Shown here: piece after piece, positions 44,665 through 53,495 of the stretch
How the letters are laid out: each line of letters begins with the position of its first letter
How positions within the stretch are numbered: position 1 is the first letter of the stretch
Assembly: GCA_028292625.1 (NCBI GenBank)
Contig: JAQGLY010000074.1
Location: 1-64,000 of the forward strand
Direction of reading: 5' to 3'
From: Herbaspirillum sp.
GTDB lineage: Bacteria; Pseudomonadota; Gammaproteobacteria; Burkholderiales; Burkholderiaceae_D
Length of the DNA stretch: 64,000 nt
Position numbers and translations under genes: made by a program
The notes under the pieces: model-generated
Database searches by the model: none
What the model saw: the letters and a program-made list of their open reading frames with translations, nothing else
What the model was told of the DNA's origin: nothing

Positions 44665-45405
44665 TCATGCGCTCAACAGCGCTTCCAGATCCACCTCGTC
44701 GCCGGGAGCGGCGGACATGTCGAGCACATGCTCGATGTGGTGCAGATGCGCATCCATCGCCGCAACGGCCCGGTCCGCATCGGCGGCGGCAATGGCGTCG
44801 ATGATCTCGCCGTGGTCGTCATGCGTGCAGGCCGGCACGGTCGGCGAATCGTACAACACGATAATCAGACAGGTCAGCGAGGCCAGTTCGCGCATCATTT
44901 TGCTCATCACCGGATTACCCACCATATCGGCCACGCGTATATGAAATTCGCCGGACAGACGGATGATCGCGCGCCGGTTATTGGCCAGTCTGGCCGCGGC
45001 TTCCTGCTCCACATGCGCGCGCAATTGCGCGATGTTTTCCGGCTTCGCATGCCGGCACAGATGGCGCAGCAGCGCCGGTTCGATCAGGCGGCGCGCCTCG
45101 AAAATGGCGCGCGCTTCATCCGGCGTCGGGCTGGCGATGAACGCGCCGCGATTCGGCACCGTCATGATCAGGCCCTCGTGACTCAGCCGCGCCAATACTT
45201 CACGCACGCGGGTGCGGCTGACGCCGAAGATGCCGGCCAGTTTTTCTTCCACCAGCTTGGTGCCGGGCGTGAGCCGGTGTTCCATGATGGAAGTGAGTAT
45301 GCGTTCGTAGATGGCGTCGCCGGCCATCGGGCGGGCGCTGATCGCCTGCCCCGGCAACGGGCTGTCGTCCGATTTGTCGGCGGCTTTTTTGTTTGCACTG
45401 ATCAT
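44665..45405 (-). CDS. GntR-family regulator with FCD domain
   Basis: A 246-residue regulator. The winged helix includes ERILTSIMEHRLTPGTKLVEEKLAGIFGVSRTRVREVLARLSHEG, and the FCD domain has the metal-binding pattern EFHIRVADMVGNP and HDDHGEIIDAIAAAD. It is divergent from the TauABC-like operon. ATTGTCACAAT-type sites stand both in front of it and in front of that operon, so it probably controls both. ATG 45405 starts the family-typical protein; an upstream codon would add 13 residues. Confidence 0.87.
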   Translation of the reverse strand: MISANKKAADKSDDSPLPGQAISARPMAGDAIYERILTSIMEHRLTPGTKLVEEKLAGIFGVSRTRVREVLARLSHEGLIMTVPNRGAFIASPTPDEARAIFEARRLIEPALLRHLCRHAKPENIAQLRAHVEQEAAARLANNRRAIIRLSGEFHIRVADMVGNPVMSKMMRELASLTCLIIVLYDSPTVPACTHDDHGEIIDAIAAADADRAVAAMDAHLHHIEHVLDMSAAPGDEVDLEALLSA

Positions 45406-45436
45406 GGCGGTCCTGAATACTATTTTGTTCGGGTAT

Positions 45437-45447
45437 ATTGTCACAAT
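45437..45447. promoter_or_regulatory. ATTGTCACAAT operator, copy 1
   Basis: This 11-bp palindrome with one central base lies 32 bases upstream of the GntR start. The same word occurs exactly at 45635-45645 and with one change (ATTGTCGCAAT) at 45613-45623. Its length and form suit a GntR dimer, so it is the likely autoregulatory site. Confidence 0.65.
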
Positions 45448-45612
45448 TCAGCCAAATCTTCCCGCCATTTTCAAAATAATTTGTCGCACTTTTTTGGAAC
45501 AATTTCTTCTCTCGCACCAATCTGGACGGCCGCTTCGCAGCACCGTTGCGCTCGCTTCCCGGCATTCGCATATCGATCCGGCCGATTCAGCCCTGGCACA
45601 ACAATTGCATTG

Positions 45613-45645
45613 ATTGTCGCAATATAGAAATTAGATTGTCACAAT
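45613..45645. promoter_or_regulatory. ATTGTCRCAAT operator pair before the transporter operon
   Basis: ATTGTCGCAAT (45613-45623) and ATTGTCACAAT (45635-45645) have centres 22 bases apart, two turns of DNA, so two dimers could bind on one face. They lie 38-70 bases before the binding-protein start, close to the expected promoter. The rest of the 45406-45682 gap shows no gene. Confidence 0.65.
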
Positions 45646-45682
45646 GTTTGTTGCCGTTTTACCTCCAGGGAGAAGAACCATC

Positions 45683-46726
45683 ATGCAAAGCCAAAATTCA
45701 CACCGGTCGCCGCGCTCTTCCGGCCTGCGCGGGCTCACACTCTTGCTGGCGTTTGCCGCCACCCTCGCGGCGGCCGGGTCGGCCAATGCGCAGGACAAAC
45801 CGAAATTCAAAATGGCGTATGCGAAATGCGCGCATTGCCTGTCGATGGCCTTGGTGCCGGGCCTGGCGAAAAACGTCGATATCGAAGCCATCAATTTCAC
45901 CGCCGGCAGCGATGCGCTGACCGCGCTGGTGTCCAAGGGCGTCGATATCGCCCAGGTCACCTATCTGAGTTTTGTCAGCGGCCTGGATAAAGGCTTCGAT
46001 CTGGTGGCGGTGTCCGGACAGGTCAACGGCGGCTCCGAAATCCTGGTCGGCAAGGATACGGCGCTGGCGCCGGACGACTGGGCCGGCCTGAAAAAACTGA
46101 TCGCCCAATACAAGGCGCAAGGCAAACCCTTCCGCGTGGCGGCCTCGCGCGGCAATGCGCAGGATCTGCATATGCGCGGCGAGATGGCCCTGAACGGCAT
46201 TAATCCGAACAAGGATGTGCAATTCATCAATATCCCCAATCCTGCCGACCACGCCGCCGCCTTGCAGCGCGGCGAAGTGGAGCTGATTTGCTCGGTCGAA
46301 CCGTTCGCGTCGCAAATCCGCATGAGCGGCGTCGGCAAGCACTTTTCCTTTCCATACAAGCAGGCCGCGGGACGCCTGACCAATCTGATCGTGACACGCT
46401 CGGACGTGATCAAGGAGCATCCGGCGGAAGTACGCGAAACCGTGGCCGCCGTAGTGCGTCTGGTCGCCACGCTGGACAACGACAAGCAGGCCTGGGTCGC
46501 CAGCATCGTCAAGGGCACCGGTCTGGACAAGGCAGTGGCCGCCGAAGCGATCAAGAACGCCTGGCCCGACTACAAGATGTACCGCAAGCCGACGCTGGCG
46601 ATTGCATCGATGATGAAGGACCTGAAATACATCTCGACGGATGTGTCGGCGCAGGTCGACAAGAACATGGATTACAGCTTCCTGATGGCGGCCACCGGAA
46701 AATCCAAAGTCGAACTCGGCTATTGA
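45683..46726 (+). CDS. NMT1/TauA-type ABC substrate-binding protein
   Basis: A 347-residue periplasmic protein of the family that binds taurine, nitrate, thiamine pyrimidine and aromatic acids. The signal peptide ends near ANAQD. The mature N-terminus carries an unusual cysteine pair in AYAKCAHCLSMALV; the ligand loops include VSKGVDIAQVTYLSF and AASRGNAQDLHMRGEM. The operon adds a permease, an ATPase, a racemase-like enzyme and a dihydropyrimidinase, which suggests a cyclic amide or ureide substrate. Confidence 0.85.
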   Translation: MQSQNSHRSPRSSGLRGLTLLLAFAATLAAAGSANAQDKPKFKMAYAKCAHCLSMALVPGLAKNVDIEAINFTAGSDALTALVSKGVDIAQVTYLSFVSGLDKGFDLVAVSGQVNGGSEILVGKDTALAPDDWAGLKKLIAQYKAQGKPFRVAASRGNAQDLHMRGEMALNGINPNKDVQFINIPNPADHAAALQRGEVELICSVEPFASQIRMSGVGKHFSFPYKQAAGRLTNLIVTRSDVIKEHPAEVRETVAAVVRLVATLDNDKQAWVASIVKGTGLDKAVAAEAIKNAWPDYKMYRKPTLAIASMMKDLKYISTDVSAQVDKNMDYSFLMAATGKSKVELGY

Positions 46727-46748
46727 TATCGAATTGAGGAGGCTCTCG

Positions 46749-47567
46749 ATGAATGGATGGATGCGTTCCCTGTGGGAAGCGAAATGGCGCTTTGCGGTGC
46801 CTATCGTTCTGGTGCTGTGCTGGGAAGCATTTTCCCGTTCAGGATTGATCCCGGCGTCGCTGCTGCCGGCGCCGTCGCGGGTGTTCTCCACCTGGATGGA
46901 CTGGATCTTCGGTCTCGATGAGGCCGCGCAAGACAACAGCGGCCGCTGGATTTTCGACGCCATGGCCAGTTGCGCGCGCGTGTTTGCCGGCTACTCCATC
47001 GCGGCGCTGAGCGGCATCGCCCTGGGCGTGGCGATCGGCTGGTGGCGCTGGGTCGAAAAAACCATCGAGCCGACGATACAGATGCTGCGTCCGATTCCGC
47101 CGGTATCGTGGATTCCGCTGGCCATCATATGGTTCGGCATTGCCAACAAGCCGGCGATTTTTCTGGTGTTCCTGGGCGCCTTCTTCCCGATCCTGATGAA
47201 CACCGTGCATGGCGTCAAAACGGTGGACCGCAATCTGCTGCGCGCCGCGGCCATGGCCGGCGCCAATCAGGCCCAGTTGCTGCGTTTCGTGATTTTGCCG
47301 GCGGCCATGCCCAGCATTTTCTCCGGTCTGCGCATCGCCGTCGGCAGCGCCTGGATGCTGACCGTGACCGCGGAAATGGTTGCGGTCAAGAGCGGGCTCG
47401 GTTATACCCTGTGGGATTCGTATTATTTCCTGCGCTACGACATGGTGATCGCCGCGATGATCAGCATCGGCCTGCTCGGTTATCTGGCCGATCTGGGTCT
47501 CAAACTGTTGATGAACTCGGTATTGCGCTGGCAGCATGCGGCGACGGTACAAGGTACCAAAGCTTAA
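46749..47567 (+). CDS. ABC transporter permease, TauC/SsuC type
   Basis: A 272-residue permease with six helices. The EAA loop is RAAAMAGANQAQLLRFVILPAA, and PVSWIPLAIIWFGI is the usual TauC/SsuC-family membrane segment. AGGAGG is six bases before ATG 46749, which fixes the start over an in-frame TTG at 46734. Confidence 0.9.
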   Translation: MNGWMRSLWEAKWRFAVPIVLVLCWEAFSRSGLIPASLLPAPSRVFSTWMDWIFGLDEAAQDNSGRWIFDAMASCARVFAGYSIAALSGIALGVAIGWWRWVEKTIEPTIQMLRPIPPVSWIPLAIIWFGIANKPAIFLVFLGAFFPILMNTVHGVKTVDRNLLRAAAMAGANQAQLLRFVILPAAMPSIFSGLRIAVGSAWMLTVTAEMVAVKSGLGYTLWDSYYFLRYDMVIAAMISIGLLGYLADLGLKLLMNSVLRWQHAATVQGTKA

Positions 47568-47576
47568 GGAATCGCC

Positions 47577-48365
47577 ATGGCATTTATAGAATTGAACAAT
47601 ATCGTCAAGGTCTTCAAGGACCGCAAGCGCGGCACCGACATGCTGGCCATCGACGACGTCACGCTGAACGTGGAGAAGAAGGAATTCCTTTGCCTGCTGG
47701 GTCCCAGCGGCTGCGGCAAATCAACGCTGCTCAACATGATCGCCGGATTTGAATTCCCGACGCAGGGCAAGGTCACCGTGGCCGGCCAATCCATCGCCGG
47801 CCCCGGCGCCGAGCGCGGCATGGTGTTCCAGCAGGCCAATCTGATGCCGTGGCTGCCGGTATGGGACAACGTCGCCTTTTCGCTCAAGCTGCAGGGCAAA
47901 AGCGGCGACGAACGGCGCGCCGCGGCGCAGCCGTTTATCGATACCGTCAAGCTGACCGGCTTTGAAAACCATTATCCGGCGGAACTGTCCGGCGGCATGG
48001 CGCAGCGGGTCGGCATTGCCCGCGCCTTGCTGCTCAATCCCGCGGTGATCCTGATGGACGAGCCGTTTGCCGCACTCGACGCGCAAACCAAGCTGGAAAT
48101 GCAAGAAGAACTGGTGACGCTGTGGCAGCGCTATGAAGGCACCATCGTCTTCGTCACGCACAGCGTCGACGAAGCGCTGATCCTGGGCACCAAGGTGGCG
48201 GTGATGACGCACCGCCCCGGCCGCATCCGCGATCTGATCGACATCGATTTGCCGCGCCCGCGCGACGTCACCTCGCAAGCATTCAACGACTGCAAGCGCC
48301 ATGTGCTGAGCCTGATTCGGGAAGAATCGGCACTGGCGCATGCCGACGCATTGGCGCTGGCTTGA
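47577..48365 (+). CDS. ABC transporter ATPase, TauB/SsuB type
   Basis: A 262-residue ATPase. Walker A GPSGCGKST is at residues 42-50, the signature LSGGMAQRVGIARALL, Walker B VILMDEPFAALDAQ and the switch VTHSVDEAL. It follows the permease by nine bases. The C-terminal IDIDLPRPRD segment is typical of the nitrate/sulfonate/taurine group. Confidence 0.92.
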   Translation: MAFIELNNIVKVFKDRKRGTDMLAIDDVTLNVEKKEFLCLLGPSGCGKSTLLNMIAGFEFPTQGKVTVAGQSIAGPGAERGMVFQQANLMPWLPVWDNVAFSLKLQGKSGDERRAAAQPFIDTVKLTGFENHYPAELSGGMAQRVGIARALLLNPAVILMDEPFAALDAQTKLEMQEELVTLWQRYEGTIVFVTHSVDEALILGTKVAVMTHRPGRIRDLIDIDLPRPRDVTSQAFNDCKRHVLSLIREESALAHADALALA

Positions 48366-48393
48366 TTTACCCGATTTTTTTGAAGGAACATTA

Positions 48394-49122
48394 ATGACAT
48401 CACGTACTTTGCTCGGCATGCTGACGCCCTCCTCCAATACCGTGCTGGAACCGGTGACCACCGCCCTGCTCGCCGACATCGGTGAAGCCAGCGCGCATTT
48501 CGGCCGTTTCCGCGTCACCGAAATTGCCTTGTCCGGCACCGCGCTGGCGCAATTCGACGACAGCGAAATCCTGCGCGCGGCCGAACTGCTGTCGCATGCG
48601 AAAGTGCAATCGATAGGCTGGAACGGCACCTCGTCGGGCTGGCTGGGATTCGACGCCGATGAACGCCTGTGCGCGCGCATCACGGAAGCCACCGGCATCC
48701 CGGCCTGCACCTCGGTGCTCGCGCTGAATGAAATCTTCGAACTCACCAAGGTCAAGCGCTTCGGGCTGGTGACGCCCTATCTGGACGATGTGCAGGCGGC
48801 GGTGATCAAGAATTACGCCGCCTCCGGCTTCGAATGCGTCTCCGAACGCCATTTGCGCAAGCAGGATAATTTTTCATTCTCCGAAGTCGGCGCCGATGAA
48901 ATCCGGCGCATGGTGCGCGAAGTCGCCAAGGACAAGCCGCAGGCGATCACGATTTTCTGCACCAATCTGCGCGGCGCGCCGCTGGTCGAAGAACTCGAAC
49001 GCGAAGTCGGCATTCCGATCTACGACACCATTTCCACGGTGGTCTGGAAGTCGCTCCGGCAGGCCGGCGCCGATCCCCGCCGCATCAAGGGCTGGGGCAG
49101 TCTGTTCCGCGACGTCGCATAA
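48394..49122 (+). CDS. Asp/Glu-racemase-superfamily enzyme resembling arylmalonate decarboxylase/maleate isomerase
   Basis: A 242-residue protein of the two-domain racemase fold. It opens LLGMLTPSSNTVLEP, as maleate isomerases do. Where racemases and maleate isomerase have their first catalytic cysteine, it has Gly78 in NGTSSGW; this G-T-S is the arrangement of arylmalonate decarboxylase. The second cysteine is kept as Cys189 in IFCTNLRG. With one cysteine it should not be a classical two-base racemase; a decarboxylase, hydrolase or lyase is more likely. It lies between an ABC importer and a dihydropyrimidinase. Function is not proved. Confidence 0.75.
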   Translation: MTSRTLLGMLTPSSNTVLEPVTTALLADIGEASAHFGRFRVTEIALSGTALAQFDDSEILRAAELLSHAKVQSIGWNGTSSGWLGFDADERLCARITEATGIPACTSVLALNEIFELTKVKRFGLVTPYLDDVQAAVIKNYAASGFECVSERHLRKQDNFSFSEVGADEIRRMVREVAKDKPQAITIFCTNLRGAPLVEELEREVGIPIYDTISTVVWKSLRQAGADPRRIKGWGSLFRDVA

Positions 49123-49131
49123 GAGGATGGC

Positions 49132-50550
49132 ATGCAAGATTTCGACGTAGTCATCCGCAACGGCACGGTCGCCACGGCCTCCGACACCATGCAATGCGAT
49201 GTGGGCATCACCGGCGGCAAGATCGTGGCGCTGGGGCGCAATCTGGCGCGCGGCAAAACCGATATCGACGCCAGCGGCAAACTGGTATTGCCCGGCGGCA
49301 TCGACAGTCACTGCCATCTGGATCAGCCGATGCCGGACGGCCTGGAAATGGCCGACGATTTCCGCAGCGGCACGATTTCCGCGGCCTGCGGCGGCACCAC
49401 CACGGTGATCCCTTTCGCCGCCCAGGCCAAGGGGCAATCCCTGCGCGCGGCGGTCGAGGACTACCGCCGGCGCGCCGATGGCAAGGCCGTGATCGATTAT
49501 GCCTTCCACATGATCGTCAGCGATCCCACCGAAAAGGTGCTGACCGAAGAACTGCCGCAACTGATCCGCGAAGGCTATACGTCGTTCAAGATTTACATGA
49601 CGTATGACGACCTGAAACTCAACGACCGCCAGATACTGGACGTGCTGGCGGTCGCGCGGCGCGAAGGCGCGATGGTGATGGTGCACGCCGAAAACGCCGA
49701 CTGCATCGCCTGGCTGACCGAACAGCTGGAAGCGGCCGGCCTGACCGCGCCCAAATACCATGCCGCATCGCGTCCCATGCTGGTCGAGCGGGAAGCCACG
49801 CATCGCGCCATCGCGCTGTCGGAACTGGTCGACGTGCCTATCCTGATCGTGCACGTGTCGGGCAAGGAAGCGATCGAACAAATCCGCTGGGCGCACGGAC
49901 ACGGTCTGCGCATTTATGCGGAAACCTGTCCGCAGTACCTGGTGCTGACCGAACAGGATATGGACGCGGAAGGCTATCACGGCGCCAAATGCGTCTGCAG
50001 CCCGCCGCCGCGCGACAAGGAAAACCAGCAATACGTGTGGGACGGTCTGAGCGATGGGCTGTTTGCCGTCTTCTCGTCGGATCACGCGCCGTTCCGTTAT
50101 GCCGATCCGAAAGGCAAAATGCCGGGCGGGAAGGAAGTGGCGTTCCGCTACATTCCGAACGGCACGCCCGGACTGGAAACGCGTTTGCCCTTGCTGTTTT
50201 CGGAAGGCGTGGGCCGCGGCCGCATCGACCTCAACCGTTTCGTCGCGCTGACCGCCACCGATCCGGCCAAGATGTACGGCCTGTATCCGCGCAAGGGCAC
50301 CATTGCGATCGGCGCCGATGCCGATATCGCGATCTGGGACCAGCACAAGGAAGTGGTGATCGAAAATCGCATGCTGCATCACAACGTCGATTACACGCCG
50401 TACGAAGGGATGCGCGTGATCGGCTGGCCGGTGACGACCTTGTCGCGCGGCGAAATCGTCTGGGATGCGCAAGAAATGACCGCAACGCCGGGCCGCGGTC
50501 AATTCCTGGCCTGCGGCCTGCCCGATCCGGCGCGGCCGAAAATACGCTGA
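49132..50550 (+). CDS. Dihydropyrimidinase/D-hydantoinase family amidohydrolase
   Basis: A 472-residue zinc enzyme. Metal ligands are His60 and His62 in DSHCHLDQP, the carboxylated Lys153 in SFKIYMTYDD, MVHAENAD, ILIVHVSG and SSDHAPF. Length and motif order match dihydropyrimidinases/hydantoinases, which open cyclic ureides to N-carbamoyl amino acids. No carbamoylase follows. It starts nine bases after the racemase-like gene, so the two probably act on the same imported compound. Confidence 0.9.
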   Translation: MQDFDVVIRNGTVATASDTMQCDVGITGGKIVALGRNLARGKTDIDASGKLVLPGGIDSHCHLDQPMPDGLEMADDFRSGTISAACGGTTTVIPFAAQAKGQSLRAAVEDYRRRADGKAVIDYAFHMIVSDPTEKVLTEELPQLIREGYTSFKIYMTYDDLKLNDRQILDVLAVARREGAMVMVHAENADCIAWLTEQLEAAGLTAPKYHAASRPMLVEREATHRAIALSELVDVPILIVHVSGKEAIEQIRWAHGHGLRIYAETCPQYLVLTEQDMDAEGYHGAKCVCSPPPRDKENQQYVWDGLSDGLFAVFSSDHAPFRYADPKGKMPGGKEVAFRYIPNGTPGLETRLPLLFSEGVGRGRIDLNRFVALTATDPAKMYGLYPRKGTIAIGADADIAIWDQHKEVVIENRMLHHNVDYTPYEGMRVIGWPVTTLSRGEIVWDAQEMTATPGRGQFLACGLPDPARPKIR

Positions 50551-50640
50551 AAGCGCGCCCTTGCGCCGATCATCGCTTATCGGCCGCCAGGCGGATAAAG
50601 GACTATGATGGCTTCGTTGCTAAAAAAAACGGAGACCGTC

Positions 50641-51096
50641 ATGACCCTTGATTCGAGTCCTATTTCCGGCAGATCCATAGACGCGCTGCTGGCGAAATAT
50701 GCCGAAAGCCATCTCAATCCCGCGAATGAGCGCATCCATTTCATTTGCGTGCCGGCGATCGTGTTCGCCCTGCTGGGTCTGATCTGGGCCATCCATCCGC
50801 TGCTCGCGGCGGCAGTCGTGCTGGCGGCGTTGCTGTATTACTTCAGTTTGTCGCCGCCGTTCGCCATCGGCATGCTGCTGATGTCCGGCACCATGCTGGC
50901 GGTGCTGCATGCATTGCCGCCCGGGCTGGTGCTGCCGCTGTCGATAGCGATGTTTGTGGTCGCGTGGATAGGGCAATTTGTCGGACATAACATCGAAGGC
51001 AAAAAACCGTCTTTTTTCGAGGATGTGCGCTTTTTGCTGGTTGGGCCTTTGTTTGTGCTTGGTTTTTTGTATCGGCGTCTGGGGATTGCTTATTAG
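50641..51096 (+). CDS. Mpo1-like (DUF962) membrane protein
   Basis: A 151-residue membrane protein with four helices. The signatures are YAESHLNPANERIHFICVPAIV near the start and IAMFVVAWIGQFVGHNIEGKKPSFFEDVRFLLVGPLF, with the conserved histidines of the yeast Mpo1 family. Mpo1 is an iron-dependent dioxygenase of 2-hydroxy fatty acids. The bacterial role is unknown. GGAGA precedes ATG 50641; an upstream ATG at 50605 adds twelve residues. Confidence 0.8.
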   Translation: MTLDSSPISGRSIDALLAKYAESHLNPANERIHFICVPAIVFALLGLIWAIHPLLAAAVVLAALLYYFSLSPPFAIGMLLMSGTMLAVLHALPPGLVLPLSIAMFVVAWIGQFVGHNIEGKKPSFFEDVRFLLVGPLFVLGFLYRRLGIAY

Positions 51097-51158
51097 CGCG
51101 TAATTCTTAAGATTCTTTAATTTTACATGTTGGGGTGTCAACGCCGAACGGCCCGCTT

Positions 51159-52526
51159 TCACCGGGTCGTCATGATGCCTTCACGCCCGGCCAGCGATTT
51201 GGGCTGTTTCCGGACTCCGTATAAGCGGCCCATCATCAAGACGCCGACAGCCGCGCACAATATCATCACCGCGGAACCGTAAAAAATCTGTTCCGGCAGC
51301 CAATGCGCATTGAGTAAGAGCCCGACCACCGACGGACCGGCGATGCCGCCCAGGCGTCCGATACCGAGCGCCCAGCCTACCCCTGTCGAACGGATTTCGG
51401 CGGGATAAAAAACCGCAGCCAACGCAATCGCACTTTTTTGCCCGCCGCTCACGCAAAATCCTGCCAGGAAGATGGCCGTCATCAATACCCACAGCGTGGA
51501 TGAAAACGCGATACCGGCAAACGAGACGAATACGCCGCCGCACAGGTAAAGCACGCCGACCGCGATGTAAGGCCCGATGCGATCCATGGCCGGGCCGACC
51601 ACAAACGCGGCGAGAATGCCGCCTATCGTCGGCAAAGCCGTCAGCCAGACGATGGTATGCATCGGATACTTCAGCGCGGTCAGCATCGCCGGCAACCAGC
51701 TTTGCATAAAATAAAACACCGCCAGATTGATGAAGAACACCAGCCATAAAAGCAAGGTGCCGCTGGTCCTGCCCTCTTTGAACAGACTGGAAATTGCGCC
51801 GCGTTTTGCATCGCCTTGCGCGGCGAATACGGTAGTGCTATCCACCTTCAAGTCGGGAGCGATGTGGCGCAACACCGCCGCCAATGGCTTGAAGCGCGTC
51901 TTGCTGCGCACCAGAAAGGCGAGCGACTCCGGCAGCGTGAACCAGAGCAGCACCGACAACGCGATCGGCACTAGACCGCCGACCCACAGCAGCGAAGTCC
52001 AGCCGAAGCGCGGCAGCAGCTCTCCGGCCGCGAAGCTGGCGGCGACGAAACCGAGCGAGAATCCGCAGTAGATCGCCAAGACGAAGCTGGCGCGCAGACG
52101 TTGCGGACTGTACTCGCCTGTCAGAGCCACCGCGCTCGGCGTGACGGCCCCCAGCCCCATTCCCGTCAGAAAGCGCAAGACGATCAGCTCCTGCACATTG
52201 GTGACCAGCACGGTCGCCACCGTGAACAGGCCGAACAGGAAGGTGAACAGCACAATCATCCGCTTATGACCGAACTTGTCGGACGAGGAAGAAAGAAACA
52301 GGTAGCCCACCATCAGGCCGATCAGGGTCGATGAGAAGACCGAACCCAGTACGCTGGGTGGCAGATGCCATTCTTTTGCCAGCAAAGGCATGATGTAACT
52401 GAGCGCTTGCGTGTCGAAGCCGTCGATGAACAGGACCAGCCCGCACAAAATCACGGTCTGGTATTGAAAAGCGCCGACTTTGCGCTTTTCAATAAGATCC
52501 GAGACTCTTATTGAGTCGTTGTTCAC
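51159..52526 (-). CDS. AAHS-type MFS transporter for aromatic acids
   Basis: A 455-residue twelve-helix transporter. The opening IEKRKVGAFQYQTVILCGLVLFIDGFDTQALSYIMPLLAKEW and the motif GYLFLSSSSDKFGHKRMIVLF mark the aromatic acid:H+ symporter family (PcaK/BenK/MhpT). It is divergent from the IclR gene and next to a terephthalate-dioxygenase-like operon. It is therefore the likely importer of the aromatic acid; no TphC-type binding protein is present. Confidence 0.88.
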   Translation of the reverse strand: MNNDSIRVSDLIEKRKVGAFQYQTVILCGLVLFIDGFDTQALSYIMPLLAKEWHLPPSVLGSVFSSTLIGLMVGYLFLSSSSDKFGHKRMIVLFTFLFGLFTVATVLVTNVQELIVLRFLTGMGLGAVTPSAVALTGEYSPQRLRASFVLAIYCGFSLGFVAASFAAGELLPRFGWTSLLWVGGLVPIALSVLLWFTLPESLAFLVRSKTRFKPLAAVLRHIAPDLKVDSTTVFAAQGDAKRGAISSLFKEGRTSGTLLLWLVFFINLAVFYFMQSWLPAMLTALKYPMHTIVWLTALPTIGGILAAFVVGPAMDRIGPYIAVGVLYLCGGVFVSFAGIAFSSTLWVLMTAIFLAGFCVSGGQKSAIALAAVFYPAEIRSTGVGWALGIGRLGGIAGPSVVGLLLNAHWLPEQIFYGSAVMILCAAVGVLMMGRLYGVRKQPKSLAGREGIMTTR

Positions 52527-52668
52527 TATGCTGTCTCCTTATAGTTGTTGGGGGCCGACTCTGTTGGGCGAGTTCGCCGTGCCTGCGCGTTACGGAATAA
52601 ACAGCGACATCGATGGCCCCCCGGAACGTTAGTTCCAGCGACCATGCGCGTCAAGAAAATCGACTACA

Positions 52669-52687
52669 ATGTTCGCAAATCGAACAT
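52669..52687. promoter_or_regulatory. IclR operator candidate before the regulator gene
   Basis: ATGTTCG, five spacer bases, CGAACAT: a perfect inverted repeat ending 13 bases before the IclR start. The core GTTCG-N5-CGAAC is the same as in the site before the dioxygenase operon (57361-57381). Its position fits autorepression. Confidence 0.7.
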
Positions 52688-52700
52688 CGTAGGGATTGTC

Positions 52701-53480
52701 ATGGAAGTTGCCGCAGTGCCGCGTACCAGTGAAGAGAAAGAGTATGTTGCCGGCCTGGAAAAGGGCCTCGCCATCATCGAAGCATTCGGCATCCAGAATA
52801 AGGCGCTGACGCTGAGCGAGGCAGCCGCGATCACCGGGCACTCGCGCGCGTCGGCGCGGCGGTCGCTGTTGACGCTGCAACGGCTGGGCTACGTGGAATG
52901 GGACGGCAAGTATTTCCATCTGGCGCCGCGAGTACTGCGTCTGGGGCATGCCTATGTGACCTCCACCTCCCTGTCCAAGGTCGTTCAGCCGGTTCTCGAG
53001 GGGCTCAGCGAGCAGACCCGCGAGTCCAGTTCGCTGGCGGTATTGGACGGCTCCGATGCGGTCTTCGTGGCGCGCATATCCACCCGTCGCAGCCTGTCGA
53101 ACGCCCTCGGCCTGGGCTCGCGCCTGCCGGCCTACTGCGCCGCCACCGGCCGCGTGCTGTTGGCGGCCCTGCCGGAAGACGAGGCCGAGCTGCTGCTCAA
53201 ACGCATGAAACGCCATCCGTTGACGCCGCATACCCGTACCCAGATGCCGGATCTGCTGCAGATACTGGATGAGGTGCGGCGCCAGGGTTATGCTATGTGC
53301 AACGAAGAATTGGAACTGGGCATACGCTCGATAGCCGTGCCGGTGCGCGACGCCGCAGGCCGGGTCATTGCATCGATGAGCCTGGTCGGATCGGCGTCGC
53401 GGCACTCTCTCGAGAACATGATCGATACCTTCCTGCCGCAGCTCGAACGCGCGCGCCGCACGCTCAGCATGATGCTGTGA
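52701..53480 (+). CDS. IclR-family regulator (PcaR/TphR-like)
   Basis: A 259-residue regulator. The N-terminal winged helix is EYVAGLEKGLAIIEAFGIQNKALTLSEAAAITGHSRASARRSLLTLQRLGYV. The C-terminal ligand domain contains LGSRLPAYCAATGRVLLAAL and NEELELGIRSIAVPVRDAAG. Regulators of this form control protocatechuate, p-hydroxybenzoate and terephthalate genes. It converges with the dioxygenase operon, ending 15 bases from its last gene. An in-frame extension upstream overlaps the operator and is unlikely to be translated. Confidence 0.88.
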   Translation: MEVAAVPRTSEEKEYVAGLEKGLAIIEAFGIQNKALTLSEAAAITGHSRASARRSLLTLQRLGYVEWDGKYFHLAPRVLRLGHAYVTSTSLSKVVQPVLEGLSEQTRESSSLAVLDGSDAVFVARISTRRSLSNALGLGSRLPAYCAATGRVLLAALPEDEAELLLKRMKRHPLTPHTRTQMPDLLQILDEVRRQGYAMCNEELELGIRSIAVPVRDAAGRVIASMSLVGSASRHSLENMIDTFLPQLERARRTLSMML

Positions 53481-53495
53481 GCGCGCTGCGCCACA

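Noticed and set aside
48874..50502. A 542-codon open frame opposite the dihydropyrimidinase
   Set aside because: All metal ligands of the amidohydrolase are in the plus-strand frame; the antisense product has only arginine/histidine-rich low-complexity sequence.
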